This document shows, piece after piece, positions 1-8,362 of a stretch of DNA of 64,000 bases. This stretch comes from Luxibacter massiliensis (GTDB lineage Bacteria > Bacillota > Clostridia > Lachnospirales > Lachnospiraceae). The notes below the pieces were generated by a model. The model was given only the letters and a program-made list of their open reading frames with translations. It made no database searches and had not been told where the DNA came from. The DNA lies in contig NZ_UWOE01000001.1 in assembly GCF_900604355.1 (NCBI RefSeq), forward strand, positions 3,100,001 to 3,164,000, in the 5' to 3' direction. Both the position numbers and the translations under genes were made by a program. Positions within the stretch are counted from its first letter, which is position 1. Every line of letters starts with the position of its first letter.

Positions 1-63
1 GCACAGGCTATGCTGGCACAGGCTAATCAGGTTCCGCAGGGAGTTCTTCAATTGTTGCAGTAG
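1..63 (+). CDS. Flagellin, C-terminal end only (5' end outside window)
   Basis: The first 63 bases read as 20 codons plus a TAG stop, ending in AQANQVPQGVLQLLQ. This matches the conserved end of bacterial flagellins (the AQANQ...VLQLLQ helix that packs in the D0 domain of the filament). The rest of the gene lies upstream of the window. A strong intrinsic terminator follows about 80 bases later. The neighbouring motility genes support the call. Confidence 0.85.
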   Translation, partial: AQAMLAQANQVPQGVLQLLQ

Positions 64-143
64 TCTAAAATCCCGAGTGGTTTTTATCATGTGTAATAAT
101 GAAATTTTCTGATATTATTTACATTTTTGTTGTTAGATTATGA

Positions 144-206
144 TTTTTCCCGCAAAAGCTGACCTTTCCTATATAGTAAATGGTTAGTTTTGCGGGAAAT
201 TTTTAT
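144..206 (+). terminator. Intrinsic terminator after flagellin
   Basis: A long stem pairs TTTCCCGCAAAA (around 146-157) with TTTTGCGGGAAA (around 188-199). Inner CTGACC/GGTTAG pairing extends it, and a T-rich run follows. It would end the flagellin transcript. Confidence 0.85.
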
Positions 207-470
207 AGTTTCTATAATGTTGTTTTAAAAACATGCAGGATAATATTAGTTTCTCTATTTTCTACTTTAAGATAATTTTATATCATTTAAAGCTTATTGC
301 ATCGCAGACATATATGAAATCAATCCGCATTGATTAAGAAGAATGGAGCAACAAGGATATATAAGCCAGAGTGCCGCTCTCGGTTTTATAAAAATTCTGT
401 ACCACAGAATGTGCCCACTCTTCCACTAAAGCTTAAGCCTGCAAAAGAATAACATTCTTGTGCAGGCTTC
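207..470. other. Non-coding leader between flagellin and the PilZ gene
   Basis: No convincing gene is present. A 28-codon reading frame (343-429) has no good ribosome site. Several small hairpins occur: ATTCTGT/ACAGAAT near 390-408, and a stronger one at 434-469 pairing AAGCCTGCA with TGCAGGCTT, with an inner AAAGAAT/ATTCTT. The last hairpin sits immediately upstream of the -35 box of the PilZ promoter and may be a terminator for read-through. I do not recognise a c-di-GMP riboswitch consensus here. Confidence 0.5.
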
Positions 471-472
471 TA

Positions 473-501
473 TTGACCTTTATTCTATTTCAGGCTATAA
501 T
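473..501 (+). promoter_or_regulatory. Sigma-A promoter of the PilZ gene
   Basis: TTGACC (473-478) and TATAAT (496-501) are separated by exactly 17 bases, a near-consensus housekeeping promoter. Transcription would start near 508, giving a short leader with the AGGAGG site at 521-526. Confidence 0.8.
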
Positions 502-534
502 TTTAGTACATATCGTGTAAAGGAGGTGACATGG

Positions 535-1182
535 ATGAACCCATTATTGAGTGCGCAGCACTGCGAGCTTTACCGTCTCGACGCAACTTTTATGACAAAA
601 GCCAAATTCAGCCAGCCGACCCCCGGATCCATAACTCTGATTTTTTCAGATAAACCAGATTTTGTACTGCCTGAAAGATTTTATCTGATGCCAGCGGGTG
701 AAGAGTTTGATTTCATCTCATATTTCTGCACATTGACAGGTTCTTTCAGGGAGTTTTTCGTTGAGTCTACCGAGCACACCTATTATATGCACGAGGCTGT
801 CACTAAGGATACTCCAGAACTAAGAGAAGAATTAAGAGTAGATGTATCTGTGGATATTGACGCTGTATTTGACGACCCTCTTCTCGAGGCTACCGGAGGC
901 CCAATCCGAATCACAGCTAAAAATATAAGCGCCGGTGGGATGATGTTTGTATCTGATAAGGATATTAAGAAAGGAACTACATTTTCTTTTATTTTCTCTC
1001 AAAGTAAAAGTTCCGTTATGGTCAATGCGCGTGTATTGAACAGACGGCCTACCCGTTTCCCAGAGCTTATCGCTTACGGATGCCAGTTTGGCCATCTTTC
1101 TTCCAAGGCAGAGGGGGCTATCCGCAATTTTGTTTTCAATGAAGATCTCATACAGAGAAGAAAAAGAGGGGCATTTACTTAG
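535..1182 (+). CDS. PilZ domain protein, probable c-di-GMP-responsive flagellar brake
   Basis: 215 residues. The start is ATG 535, which has AGGAGG eight bases upstream; an earlier in-frame ATG at 460 lies upstream of the promoter. The C-terminal half carries both PilZ signatures: RxxxR (Arg97 and Arg101) and (D/N)xSxxG (Asn130-Ser132-Gly135), which bind cyclic di-GMP. The N-terminal about 90 residues resemble the YcgR-type N-terminal domain in position but not in any motif I can name. Lying between flagellin and chemotaxis genes, it probably slows or stops flagellar rotation when c-di-GMP is high. The PilZ fold is clear; the brake role is inferred from family and context. It has its own sigma-A promoter. 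Confidence 0.85.
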   Translation: MNPLLSAQHCELYRLDATFMTKAKFSQPTPGSITLIFSDKPDFVLPERFYLMPAGEEFDFISYFCTLTGSFREFFVESTEHTYYMHEAVTKDTPELREELRVDVSVDIDAVFDDPLLEATGGPIRITAKNISAGGMMFVSDKDIKKGTTFSFIFSQSKSSVMVNARVLNRRPTRFPELIAYGCQFGHLSSKAEGAIRNFVFNEDLIQRRKRGAFT

Positions 1183-1290
1183 ACCCGGCTTTCATGATAT
1201 TCAGTAAGGAGCAATATGCCTTACCCAAAGGGCACGCCATAATTCATGTCCTTCGGGTGATCGGACTTCGTCCATTATGGTCTGAATTAA

Positions 1291-1390
1291 AAAGAACTGC
1301 TGCAAATAATAGAATCTTTTCTTTCTGCCGCCCCATGAATCAGGCGGTACGTTCCTGTAAAGGTTCAATCTGCAGCAGTCCTTTTCATTA
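1291..1390. terminator. Large branched hairpin between convergent genes
   Basis: ACTGCTGCA (1296-1304) pairs with TGCAGCAGT (1371-1379). An inner CTGCCGCC/GGCGGTA hairpin lies between them. T-rich sequence follows on the plus strand (CCTTTTC) and A-rich sequence precedes it, so it may terminate both the PilZ gene (+) and the FlhB-like gene (-). Confidence 0.55.
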
Positions 1391-1400
1391 TACGGCCAGC

Positions 1401-1748
1401 CTATTCCTGGGGTTGGTCTGTTTCTTCTGCCTCCTGTATTTCCTCACTCTCTTCGGCCTTCCCCTCTTCCTGGGGATTTCCAGGCGTAAACTTCAGGAAA
1501 AAGGCATAGATATCAACGACAGTCTGATACACTTCCTCGGGTATCTCTGTTCCCAATTCCATCTGGGTCAAAACAGTGGCCAGCGAATTATCCTCGTATA
1601 CGGGCACCCCATTGTCGTTGGCAATCTCTACAATTTTCTCTGCCACATACCCCAGGCCGGAGGCCACTATAACAGGAGCCGCATTTTTATTCTCGTCGTA
1701 GCGCAGCGCAACTGCCTTTTTGTTCAGCAAATCATCATATTGTGACAT
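1401..1748 (-). CDS. FlhB C-terminal-domain-like protein (YlqH family)
   Basis: 115 residues, starting at ATG 1748 (MSQYDDLLNKKAVALRYDE), which has AAGGAG upstream. It resembles the cytoplasmic C-terminal domain of the export-gate protein FlhB: KAVALRYD near the N-terminus, then APVIVASGLGYVAEKI and an NGVPVYEDNSLA motif. The membrane domain is absent, as is the autocleavage motif NPTH; the corresponding site reads NAAPV. The tail after about residue 95 is Glu-rich and low complexity. Its start overlaps the end of the FliK-like gene by 14 bases, so the two are translationally coupled. In FlhB this domain switches export specificity together with FliK; that this free-standing copy takes part is inference. 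Confidence 0.8.
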   Translation of the reverse strand: MSQYDDLLNKKAVALRYDENKNAAPVIVASGLGYVAEKIVEIANDNGVPVYEDNSLATVLTQMELGTEIPEEVYQTVVDIYAFFLKFTPGNPQEEGKAEESEEIQEAEETDQPQE

Positions 1749-3153
1749 TGACTGTATTTCTCCTTTCAAATATCTTCGGAAATGCAACAGAAACAGGTAT
1801 AGATTCCTTCCCCTGTTCTACCGCAAGATATTCAACTTCAAGATGATTATTCCTCAGAATCTTCGCAATCCCTTCCCGTATCTCCCCCTCATGTGCAGAT
1901 AATGACTCAGGATAGCGCAGCAGTAAATCCATCTTTCCCTTCTCATAATACATCATCATGTCGAAAAAGCCAACATCCTTCATATCAAATTTGATCAGGA
2001 GCTTAACGCCCCTCTCCTCCGACTCCGGGTTGCCGGACTCTTCATTTGGATCCACCCATATCTCCGAGAAAAGCGGGACTCCGTTGAGCATCACCGGTAT
2101 CATAACATGCATAAGAGGCATATAGACACTCTCATTTACAAGCATACTATTCATAATATTTAAAAAGGCTTCTCTGTTCTCCAGGCCCGCCTCTCCCTTA
2201 ACACCTGCACTGATAATATTCAGCAGTTTATCAGACCATTCCGCTCTGCCTGCAGCTTTCTCAAAATCCACATTCATCAGCATATTCCTGAATTCATCTG
2301 CATTCATTCCTTCAAACCGCCTCTGAAATGAGGGAAAATCCATCAGTTTGAGAAATGCCTGTGTTACATTATCTACATTTCCATTCTCATATCTGGATGT
2401 ATTAAATGTCAGCAGCGTAATTAGGTCCCGGATAGTCCCCATGTCTCTTGTATCCGATATGTATTTGCCAAGAAACGGGATAATCTCTTCTTTCAGGATC
2501 CTGGAATTTGTCCCGTTGGCCTGCATACTGTATGGCTGCAGCTTATCTGCCAGCCTCTGCAGCGCCTCCCTGTCATTCCTGAACATATGGCTCTCCATCT
2601 CTTTGAGGGTGCCTTTTATATTCTGCAGAAGATGGCTGCCTGATGACATATCATTATATTTTTTCAGAAAGTCCAGTATCCCCGCCTTTAACTCCACAGT
2701 GGAGGCTTCCCCCATCACCTGTCGGAGCACGTCGAATAGGGGGCCCTGCAGTCTGTTTGCCCCATTCATCTGGTTTTTTAAGAATTCTGCCATCTTTTCC
2801 GGCGTCATATCTATCATCTGGAACATGGCCTGTATCTCCTCGGCCGTCCCTTTACTGATTCCGGCCTCGATTAAATTCGCCATCCCTCCGAACAGCATTT
2901 TGCTCATAACTTCCCTCAGCCTGGGAATATCACGCAGGGACTGGATAAAGTTACCGAAATTAGATTCATACGAAATCCCTTTGCCTACCCCTTGTTCTGA
3001 ATTCGCCTCAGATCTGCCGTCAGGCCTGACCACCTTATTAGGGTCGACAGGATTTTTAATCTGAAGATTCTCAGCCTGGGATGCCTGGTTCTGTTTGTTA
3101 ATTGTATTATCATATCCTGTTACCGGGGTTGTTACTTTCAAAATATTTGACAT
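1735..3153 (-). CDS. FliK-like flagellar hook-length-control candidate (YlqG position)
   Basis: 472 residues, predicted cytoplasmic, with no signal peptide or membrane segment. The N-terminal 80 residues are polar and probably disordered. The middle is helical and rich in Met and Leu. The last about 110 residues alternate short strands and a helix (GVKLLIKFDMKDVGFFDMMM, then KMDLLLRYPESL, then a helix and VEYLAVEQG). This resembles the FliK C-terminal domain that touches FlhB. It lies directly upstream of, and overlaps, an FlhB-C-terminal-like gene. Assignment to FliK is inference from fold pattern and neighbour; a conservative label would be hypothetical protein of the flagellar locus. The start has GTAGGTG upstream and is divergent from cheA. 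Confidence 0.5.
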   Translation of the reverse strand: MSNILKVTTPVTGYDNTINKQNQASQAENLQIKNPVDPNKVVRPDGRSEANSEQGVGKGISYESNFGNFIQSLRDIPRLREVMSKMLFGGMANLIEAGISKGTAEEIQAMFQMIDMTPEKMAEFLKNQMNGANRLQGPLFDVLRQVMGEASTVELKAGILDFLKKYNDMSSGSHLLQNIKGTLKEMESHMFRNDREALQRLADKLQPYSMQANGTNSRILKEEIIPFLGKYISDTRDMGTIRDLITLLTFNTSRYENGNVDNVTQAFLKLMDFPSFQRRFEGMNADEFRNMLMNVDFEKAAGRAEWSDKLLNIISAGVKGEAGLENREAFLNIMNSMLVNESVYMPLMHVMIPVMLNGVPLFSEIWVDPNEESGNPESEERGVKLLIKFDMKDVGFFDMMMYYEKGKMDLLLRYPESLSAHEGEIREGIAKILRNNHLEVEYLAVEQGKESIPVSVAFPKIFERRNTVNVTI

Positions 3154-3180
3154 TTTTTCACCTACTCAATAAATTTCTAT

Positions 3181-3207
3181 TAATCTTTTTTACCGTTCTG
3201 ACGATAT
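3181..3207 (+). promoter_or_regulatory. Candidate sigma-D (sigma-28) promoter for cheA operon
   Basis: TAAT (3181-3184), 15 bases, then GACGATAT (3200-3207). This is one mismatch from the Gram-positive motility -10 GCCGATAT and one from the -35 TAAA. Position and target fit; no experiment supports it. Confidence 0.45.
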
Positions 3208-3258
3208 TAATGATATACTAATGCTATATAAACATTTAGATAAGGCGGTGCTAATATT

Positions 3259-5352
3259 ATGGATAACATGCTTGAAATGTATCTTTATGAAACAAACACT
3301 CTATTAGAACAATTGGACGAACTTTTAATAGAAGCAGAAAAAAACGAGGATTTCACAACAAACGATGTCAATGAAATCTTCCGCATCATGCACACTATCA
3401 AAGGCTCCTCCGCTATGATGGAATTTTCAACCTTAATGGAAATAGCGCATCATATAGAGGATTTGTTCTTTTACATTCGTGAAAACGGAATGGATTCGTT
3501 AGATGAATCCCATAAAAGCGACCTGTTTAACCTGATGTTCCAGTCTACTGATGCTCTTCGCACAGAAGTTGAAAAAATTGAAAACGATGAGCCTCTCAGT
3601 ACTAATATCGACAATGTTATATCAGATATTAATAGTTTTTTACAAAAAATAAGCGGCTCTAAAGACGGCGCAGATAATGCAGACCAAGGAGATAAAGAGC
3701 CAGCTGCTGCCTCTGCTCCTGCTGATACGGCTGATATTGCTGCCATTAACCAGGAGCTTGCAGGATGCCCAGACAGCAATTCCCCATATTTTGTGAGAAT
3801 TCACTTTGAGCAGGGCTGCGGCATGGAGAACCTCCGCGCATTTATGGTCATTACAGCATTGCAGGATGTGGACCTTAAATTTGATTTTTATCCTGAAGAC
3901 GTAGAAACAAACAGTGCCACTATTGAAACCATTATTGAAAATGGCTTTTTTGTTGGTTTTTCTTCCCAGGAGGATGTGGATAAAGCCGTAAATATCATCA
4001 AGGACCAAAACAGTGTTGAGACTTATACTGTCATCCAGAATGCCGCTGCCCAGGCAAAGGCAGCTGCGCCTTCTGAGAATGCCGAACCCAAAAAGGCGCC
4101 GGAATCTTCTTCCTCCGCTTCCGCCCCTAAAGCAGCACCGTCTTCTGCGACACACAATGCGCCTGTGAAGCAGAGTTTAATTAGTGTAAACCTTTCCAAG
4201 CTAGACAGCCTGGTGGCGATTGTCGGAGAAATTGTAATCACGGAGTCTATGGTGACCTCCTCTCCCGACCTGCAGAACTTAAAGCTGGATAATTTCCTTA
4301 AGTCTGCGCGCCAATTGAGGAAGCTGACTGATGACCTCCAGGACATCGCCATGTCACTTCGGATGGTGCCTGTATCCGGCACTTTCCAGAAGATGAACCG
4401 TATTGTCCGCGATATGAAAAAGAAGTTAAATAAGGATGTGCGCCTTACTATAGAAGGTGAAAACACCGAGGTAGATAAGACGATCGTTGACAGTATCGGG
4501 GATCCCATCATGCATATTGTCCGTAATTCTATGGATCACGGCATAGAAGAGACTGCCGAAGAGCGTATCGCAGCGGGCAAGGATCCCCAGGGTGAGATCA
4601 TATTGTCAGCTGCACATACGGGAAGTGAAGTCATCATTTCTATCCGCGATGACGGCAGGGGCATGGATCCCGATGCGATTCTCGCAAAGGCTGAACGCAA
4701 TGGAATATTGACCAAACCCGCCAGCGAATATACCAAGAAGGAGATTCTTGCTCTCCTGATGGTTCCCGGATTTTCTACAAACGAAGCCGTTACTGAGTTT
4801 TCAGGCCGTGGCGTAGGCATGGATGTTGTAAAGAAAAATGTAGAGTCTGTAGGCGGAACTGTCAGCATTACCAGTGAATACGGAGAAGGAAGCTGTACGA
4901 CTCTGAAGATCCCTCTTACAATGGCCATTGTAGACGGCATGGAAATCTCTGTAGGCAAATCCATGTTTACTATACCTATCGCCAATATACGCCAGTCCTT
5001 CAAGGCCCAGAAAGAGGACATTATTCTGGATGCAAGCGGCAATGAGATTATCAAATGTATGGATGAGTTTTATCCTATTGTAAGAGTACATAATTTATAT
5101 AATATTGAGACAGAGATTACAAATATTGAAGATGGTATCCTGATCTGGGTGGAGGCCAGCGATAAATCTTACTGCCTCTTTGTTGATGAGCTGCTGGGCG
5201 AACAGCAGGTTGTAGTAAAGCCGCTGCCTGCATTCTTAAGTAACTTTAACATCAAGGATTCTGGTATAAGCGGCTGTACCATCTTAGGCGACGGTAACAT
5301 CAGTATTATCCTGGATGTCCTGAATTTATATGGCGTATCTCATCAATATTAA
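3259..5352 (+). CDS. cheA: Chemotaxis histidine kinase CheA
   Basis: 697 residues, normal length. The order is P1 Hpt with phosphorylated His45 in FRIMHTIKGSS; a P2-like segment (about 160-250) flanked by Ala/Ser/Pro linkers; P3 dimerisation (LSKLDSLVAIVGEIV, about 310-340); P4 kinase with N box IVRNSMDHGIEE, G1 DDGRGMD and G2 GRGVGMDVVKKNV; and P5 CheW-like, from about 560 to the end. It autophosphorylates at receptor arrays and passes phosphate to CheY and CheB. No cheY or receptor gene lies in this window. It starts the cheA-cheW-cheR unit, with cheW 29 bases downstream. AAGGCGGTG serves as the ribosome site. Confidence 0.97.
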   Translation: MDNMLEMYLYETNTLLEQLDELLIEAEKNEDFTTNDVNEIFRIMHTIKGSSAMMEFSTLMEIAHHIEDLFFYIRENGMDSLDESHKSDLFNLMFQSTDALRTEVEKIENDEPLSTNIDNVISDINSFLQKISGSKDGADNADQGDKEPAAASAPADTADIAAINQELAGCPDSNSPYFVRIHFEQGCGMENLRAFMVITALQDVDLKFDFYPEDVETNSATIETIIENGFFVGFSSQEDVDKAVNIIKDQNSVETYTVIQNAAAQAKAAAPSENAEPKKAPESSSSASAPKAAPSSATHNAPVKQSLISVNLSKLDSLVAIVGEIVITESMVTSSPDLQNLKLDNFLKSARQLRKLTDDLQDIAMSLRMVPVSGTFQKMNRIVRDMKKKLNKDVRLTIEGENTEVDKTIVDSIGDPIMHIVRNSMDHGIEETAEERIAAGKDPQGEIILSAAHTGSEVIISIRDDGRGMDPDAILAKAERNGILTKPASEYTKKEILALLMVPGFSTNEAVTEFSGRGVGMDVVKKNVESVGGTVSITSEYGEGSCTTLKIPLTMAIVDGMEISVGKSMFTIPIANIRQSFKAQKEDIILDASGNEIIKCMDEFYPIVRVHNLYNIETEITNIEDGILIWVEASDKSYCLFVDELLGEQQVVVKPLPAFLSNFNIKDSGISGCTILGDGNISIILDVLNLYGVSHQY

Positions 5353-5381
5353 TCAGCACAGAGAATCGGAGGAATAAATAT

Positions 5382-5861
5382 ATGTCAGTAGATACAAGCG
5401 AAAACACCACAGTAGAACAGACAGCAGAGAATGAAGGCGCACTTTCCACAGAGCGCTGCCTGACCTTTACTTCTGACGGCTTAACTATTGGGGTCAGCAC
5501 GAATTATGTAATAGAAATTATCACAAATCATTCTATAACTATGCTCCCTCTTGTACCAGGTTATGTCAAGGGCATTATCAACCTCAGGGGCCAGATCATT
5601 CCTATCATTGATATTCGGCTCAGGATGGGGAAGCCGGCCATAGACTATACAAATACGACCTGCATCATTGTCCTGAACATTGATTCTGCACAGATTGGCG
5701 TTATCGTAGATGCCGTGCAGCAGGTCATAGACATTGACCGCAATCAAATTTCCCCGGTGCCAGTGGAGAACCAGCAGGAATTGATCAACGGAATGATCTC
5801 TTACGGGGACCGTTCGGTAATACTTTTCCTTGATTGCGAGCAGCTTATACAGGCTTACTAA
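5382..5861 (+). CDS. cheW: Chemotaxis coupling protein CheW
   Basis: 159 residues, a single CheW domain. Motifs include LTIGVSTNYVIEII, VPGYVKGIINLRGQIIPIIDIRLRMG (quoted in part: GIINLRGQIIPIID is the family hallmark) and GVIVDAVQQVIDI. It links CheA to methyl-accepting receptors in the array. The first about 20 residues are a polar extension beyond the usual start. GGAGG lies about 9 bases before the ATG. It sits between cheA and cheR in one operon. Confidence 0.95.
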   Translation: MSVDTSENTTVEQTAENEGALSTERCLTFTSDGLTIGVSTNYVIEIITNHSITMLPLVPGYVKGIINLRGQIIPIIDIRLRMGKPAIDYTNTTCIIVLNIDSAQIGVIVDAVQQVIDIDRNQISPVPVENQQELINGMISYGDRSVILFLDCEQLIQAY

Positions 5862-5883
5862 AACAAAGGAGCAGTTACAGGTT

Positions 5884-6699
5884 ATGTTAAGTATTAATGA
5901 AAGTGATTTTCAGCGCCTTGTAAAATTTGTAAAACAAAATTATGGGATTGATTTATCAAAGAAGAAACAATTAATAACAGGTCGGCTCTCCAATACGATT
6001 CTATCTATGGGATTTGGCACCTTCCAGGAATATGTAGATTATCTGATCAAGAATAAGAAGCCGGAAGACCTTGAGCTGATGTTGAATAAGCTGACCACAA
6101 ATTATACTTATTTCATGCGCGAGGAGGCTCACTTCCAGTTTTTTACGGATACCATCCTCCCTTATCTTATAAACAAGAAAAAGGACCGGGTGCTGAGTAT
6201 CTGGAGCGCCGGGTGTTCATCCGGGGAAGAACCTTATACAATTTCTATGATTTTAAAGGAGTATCTAGGCTCCAAGGCGGGCATGTGGGACACACGGGTC
6301 CTTGCCACCGATATTTCACAGAACGCACTCAAGGCTGCATCCCAGGCAGTCTATGATGAATCTTCCCTGCGGGAGCTTCCAGTTGGCTGGAAGTCAAAAT
6401 ATTTCCGGCAGGTAGACAACTATGGTAATTACACCGTATCACCTGAGATTAAGTCCAATGTAATCTTTCGTACATTTAACCTGATGAACCCAATTCAATT
6501 CAGGTTAAAGTTTGATGTTATCTTTTGCCGGAATGTTATGATTTATTTTGATCAGCCTACAAAAGATGCCTTAGTAAACCGTTTCTATCAGGCGACGAAT
6601 CCAGGTGGTTATCTTCTGATTGGGCATTCCGAGGGCCTTAACAAGGAAACAACCCCTTATAAATATCTCAAGCCCGCTACTTATCGGAAAGAAGAGTAA
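5884..6699 (+). CDS. cheR: Chemoreceptor methyltransferase CheR
   Basis: 271 residues from ATG 5884, which has AAAGGAG upstream; a longer in-frame opening at 5830 would overlap cheW and lacks a ribosome site. The N-terminal helical domain (1-75) is followed by a Rossmann SAM domain with the binding loop LSIWSAGCSSGEEPYT, ATDISQNAL, and the family motif VIFCRNVMIYFD. It transfers methyl groups from SAM to receptor glutamates, opposed by CheB. It is the last gene before an intrinsic terminator. Confidence 0.95.
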   Translation: MLSINESDFQRLVKFVKQNYGIDLSKKKQLITGRLSNTILSMGFGTFQEYVDYLIKNKKPEDLELMLNKLTTNYTYFMREEAHFQFFTDTILPYLINKKKDRVLSIWSAGCSSGEEPYTISMILKEYLGSKAGMWDTRVLATDISQNALKAASQAVYDESSLRELPVGWKSKYFRQVDNYGNYTVSPEIKSNVIFRTFNLMNPIQFRLKFDVIFCRNVMIYFDQPTKDALVNRFYQATNPGGYLLIGHSEGLNKETTPYKYLKPATYRKEE

Positions 6700-6704
6700 C
6701 ATAT

Positions 6705-6740
6705 AAGCTGCTTCTTAAGACAGGGGGCAGCTTTTTCTTT
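6705..6740 (+). terminator. Terminator after cheR
   Basis: AAGCTGC (6705-6711) pairs with GCAGCTT (6727-6733), followed by TTTTCTTTT. It separates cheA-cheW-cheR from cheB. Between here and cheB (6741-6861) are two further small dyads, CAGGC/GCCTG and ATGGTTC/GAACCAT, of unknown meaning. Confidence 0.75.
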
Positions 6741-6861
6741 TCATTCAGGCATGGCCTGATCGTATGGTTCGCACCTCACAGCAGCTGCCAGAGAACCATG
6801 GAATACCGTTTCTGCAGACTGACTGCTTTCATGAATAAGATTGAGAAAGAAGGATGATGTT

Positions 6862-7923
6862 ATGTATCAGAAAAAAATAAAAGTGCTTGTTGTGGATGAT
6901 TCATCTCTGTTTCGGCAGATGATTATACAGTCCTTGTCATCGCACCCTAATATAGAAGTGGTTGGGTTTGCTATAAATGCATATGACGCGAAGCAGAAAA
7001 TCCCCCGCTTAAAGCCTGATGTCATGACCCTGGATGTGGAGATGCCTGGAATGAATGGGATCGAATTTTTAAAGCAGCTTCTGCCTAAAAACCCCATACC
7101 TGTAATTCTTGTATCTTCTCTGAACCTGAATGTTTTTGACGCACTCTCAGCCGGCGCCGTGGACTTTGTACATAAACCGGACATGAGTGTGCATAATTCA
7201 AAAGAGGCTTTCTTCGCTTCACTGGCCACTAAAGTCAATGTGGCTGCCATGGCGAAGGTACGTTCATGCCGTTCTTCAGCCCCCTCATCCGGCTCTTCGC
7301 CCTCCCCTGCATCCAGGGCAATGCCCTTCCCGCCCCTTTCACGCACAGTGCTGGACTCTACAATTATAGGGATCGGCGCCTCCACAGGAGGCACTGAGGC
7401 TACCCTCGCCGTCCTGAAAAAACTCCCTGCTGACATTCCCGGAATCGTAATAACACAGCATATGCCGGAAGGTTTTACTGCCATGTATGCACAAAGGCTG
7501 AACCGTATATGTAATATGGAAGTGAGGGAAGCCAAGAATGGGGATGCCATCCGTCCAGGGTTAGCTTTAATCGCGCCTGGCTCTATGCAGATGGAGGTTA
7601 TACGCTCAGGCCGGGGGTATGCTGTTTCCTGCCATCCGGGAGAAAAGGTAAGCGGCCACTGCCCCTCCGTAGACGTTTTATTCTCCTCAATAGCAAAGAA
7701 TGTTTCCATACGTAAAGTAGGGATTATCATGACTGGCATGGGCCGTGACGGCGCAGACGGACTGCTGAAAATGAGACAGAAAGGGGCCTTTACCATCGGC
7801 CAGGATAAAGAGTCCTGTGTAGTTTATGGTATGCCTATGGTTGCCTACAATATCGGCGCCGTTGCTGCCCAGTCCTCCTGTGAGAACATCCCTTCAGTGC
7901 TCATGAACCATCTGGGAAAATAG
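6862..7923 (+). CDS. cheB: Chemotaxis receptor methylesterase/deamidase CheB
   Basis: 353 residues from ATG 6862, with AAGGATG upstream; an in-frame TTG at 6841 is less likely. The N-terminal receiver has acidic pair Asp12-Asp13 and phospho-acceptor Asp58 (TLDVEMPGMNG). A Ser/Pro-rich linker of about 30 residues (134-162) is followed by the esterase domain with catalytic Ser174 (GASTGG), His200 (ITQHMPEGF) and Asp296 (GMGRDGADG). It removes methyl groups from receptors when phosphorylated by CheA. It is separated from cheR by a terminator, so it may have its own promoter, which I cannot place. Confidence 0.95.
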   Translation: MYQKKIKVLVVDDSSLFRQMIIQSLSSHPNIEVVGFAINAYDAKQKIPRLKPDVMTLDVEMPGMNGIEFLKQLLPKNPIPVILVSSLNLNVFDALSAGAVDFVHKPDMSVHNSKEAFFASLATKVNVAAMAKVRSCRSSAPSSGSSPSPASRAMPFPPLSRTVLDSTIIGIGASTGGTEATLAVLKKLPADIPGIVITQHMPEGFTAMYAQRLNRICNMEVREAKNGDAIRPGLALIAPGSMQMEVIRSGRGYAVSCHPGEKVSGHCPSVDVLFSSIAKNVSIRKVGIIMTGMGRDGADGLLKMRQKGAFTIGQDKESCVVYGMPMVAYNIGAVAAQSSCENIPSVLMNHLGK

Positions 7924-7951
7924 AAACAAGGCAAGATTTTATTATTTTATA

Positions 7952-7978
7952 TTATGATTTCCCTTTTTCTGCCGATAA
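7952..7978 (+). promoter_or_regulatory. Candidate sigma-D promoter for flgM operon
   Basis: GCCGATAA at 7971-7978 is a perfect motility-sigma -10 element. The -35 position 15 bases upstream reads TTAT, a poor match to TAAA. It precedes flgM by about 70 bases. The match and the target (the anti-sigma of this factor) make it plausible. Confidence 0.55.
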
Positions 7979-8045
7979 TCAAAGTATAAGAAACAAAAAG
8001 AAAGTTTTGGCACACATCAATGCTATACATGAAAAGGAGTCCGGT

Positions 8046-8360
8046 ATGAAAATAACCACAAACAATATAATTAAAAACTACAGTGATTTGCGTGTTCATA
8101 CAAGGGAAACTACTTCCTCCCATGGTGTGTCCGGCGACAAGCATAATTTCGATGCGATTACTATTCGTTCTAATCCAAGGCAGATTGAGGAGACTACATT
8201 TGCGGATGCAATTTCGCGGGAACTCTCCTCCGAGATATCTTCAAAGAGTGTTTCTGAAGAAAGGCTGAACAGCCTCAAGGCACAAGTCCAGAATCATACT
8301 TATCAGATTGACGCCCATGCAATTGCATCCAAGATTCTCTTAATTCGGGAGGATGCATAA
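8046..8360 (+). CDS. flgM: Anti-sigma-28 factor FlgM
   Basis: 104 residues from ATG 8046, which has AAAGGAG 7 bases upstream. The N-terminal about 60 residues are polar and probably disordered, as is usual. The C-terminal segment SEERLNSLKAQVQNHTYQI then DAHAIASKIL is the classical FlgM helix that binds the flagellar sigma factor. FlgM holds that factor inactive until it is exported through the completed hook. It heads the flgM-flgN-flgK-flgL operon, in the order seen in Bacillus and clostridia. Confidence 0.88.
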   Translation: MKITTNNIIKNYSDLRVHTRETTSSHGVSGDKHNFDAITIRSNPRQIEETTFADAISRELSSEISSKSVSEERLNSLKAQVQNHTYQIDAHAIASKILLIREDA

Positions 8361-8362
8361 GT

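Noticed and set aside
343..429. 28-codon reading frame in the leader upstream of the PilZ gene
   Set aside because: No adequate ribosome site, no recognisable peptide features, and it lies before the PilZ promoter in hairpin-rich sequence.
207..470. c-di-GMP riboswitch upstream of the PilZ gene
   Set aside because: Attractive by context, but I could not find the GEMM-I or class II core motifs; only simple hairpins are present.
1194..1745. 183-codon plus-strand frame over the FlhB-like gene
   Set aside because: It is the antisense shadow of 1401-1748, with no ribosome site, and its Cys/Phe/Leu-rich translation is typical of reversed coding sequence.
6741..6861. Dyads before cheB as a riboswitch or operator
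   Set aside because: Short, imperfect and without a recognised consensus; not supported beyond chance.
8007..8030. Possible sigma-54 element TGGCAC...ATGC before flgM
   Set aside because: The GG-GC spacing is one base too long for a -24/-12 promoter, and a perfect sigma-D -10 lies just upstream.
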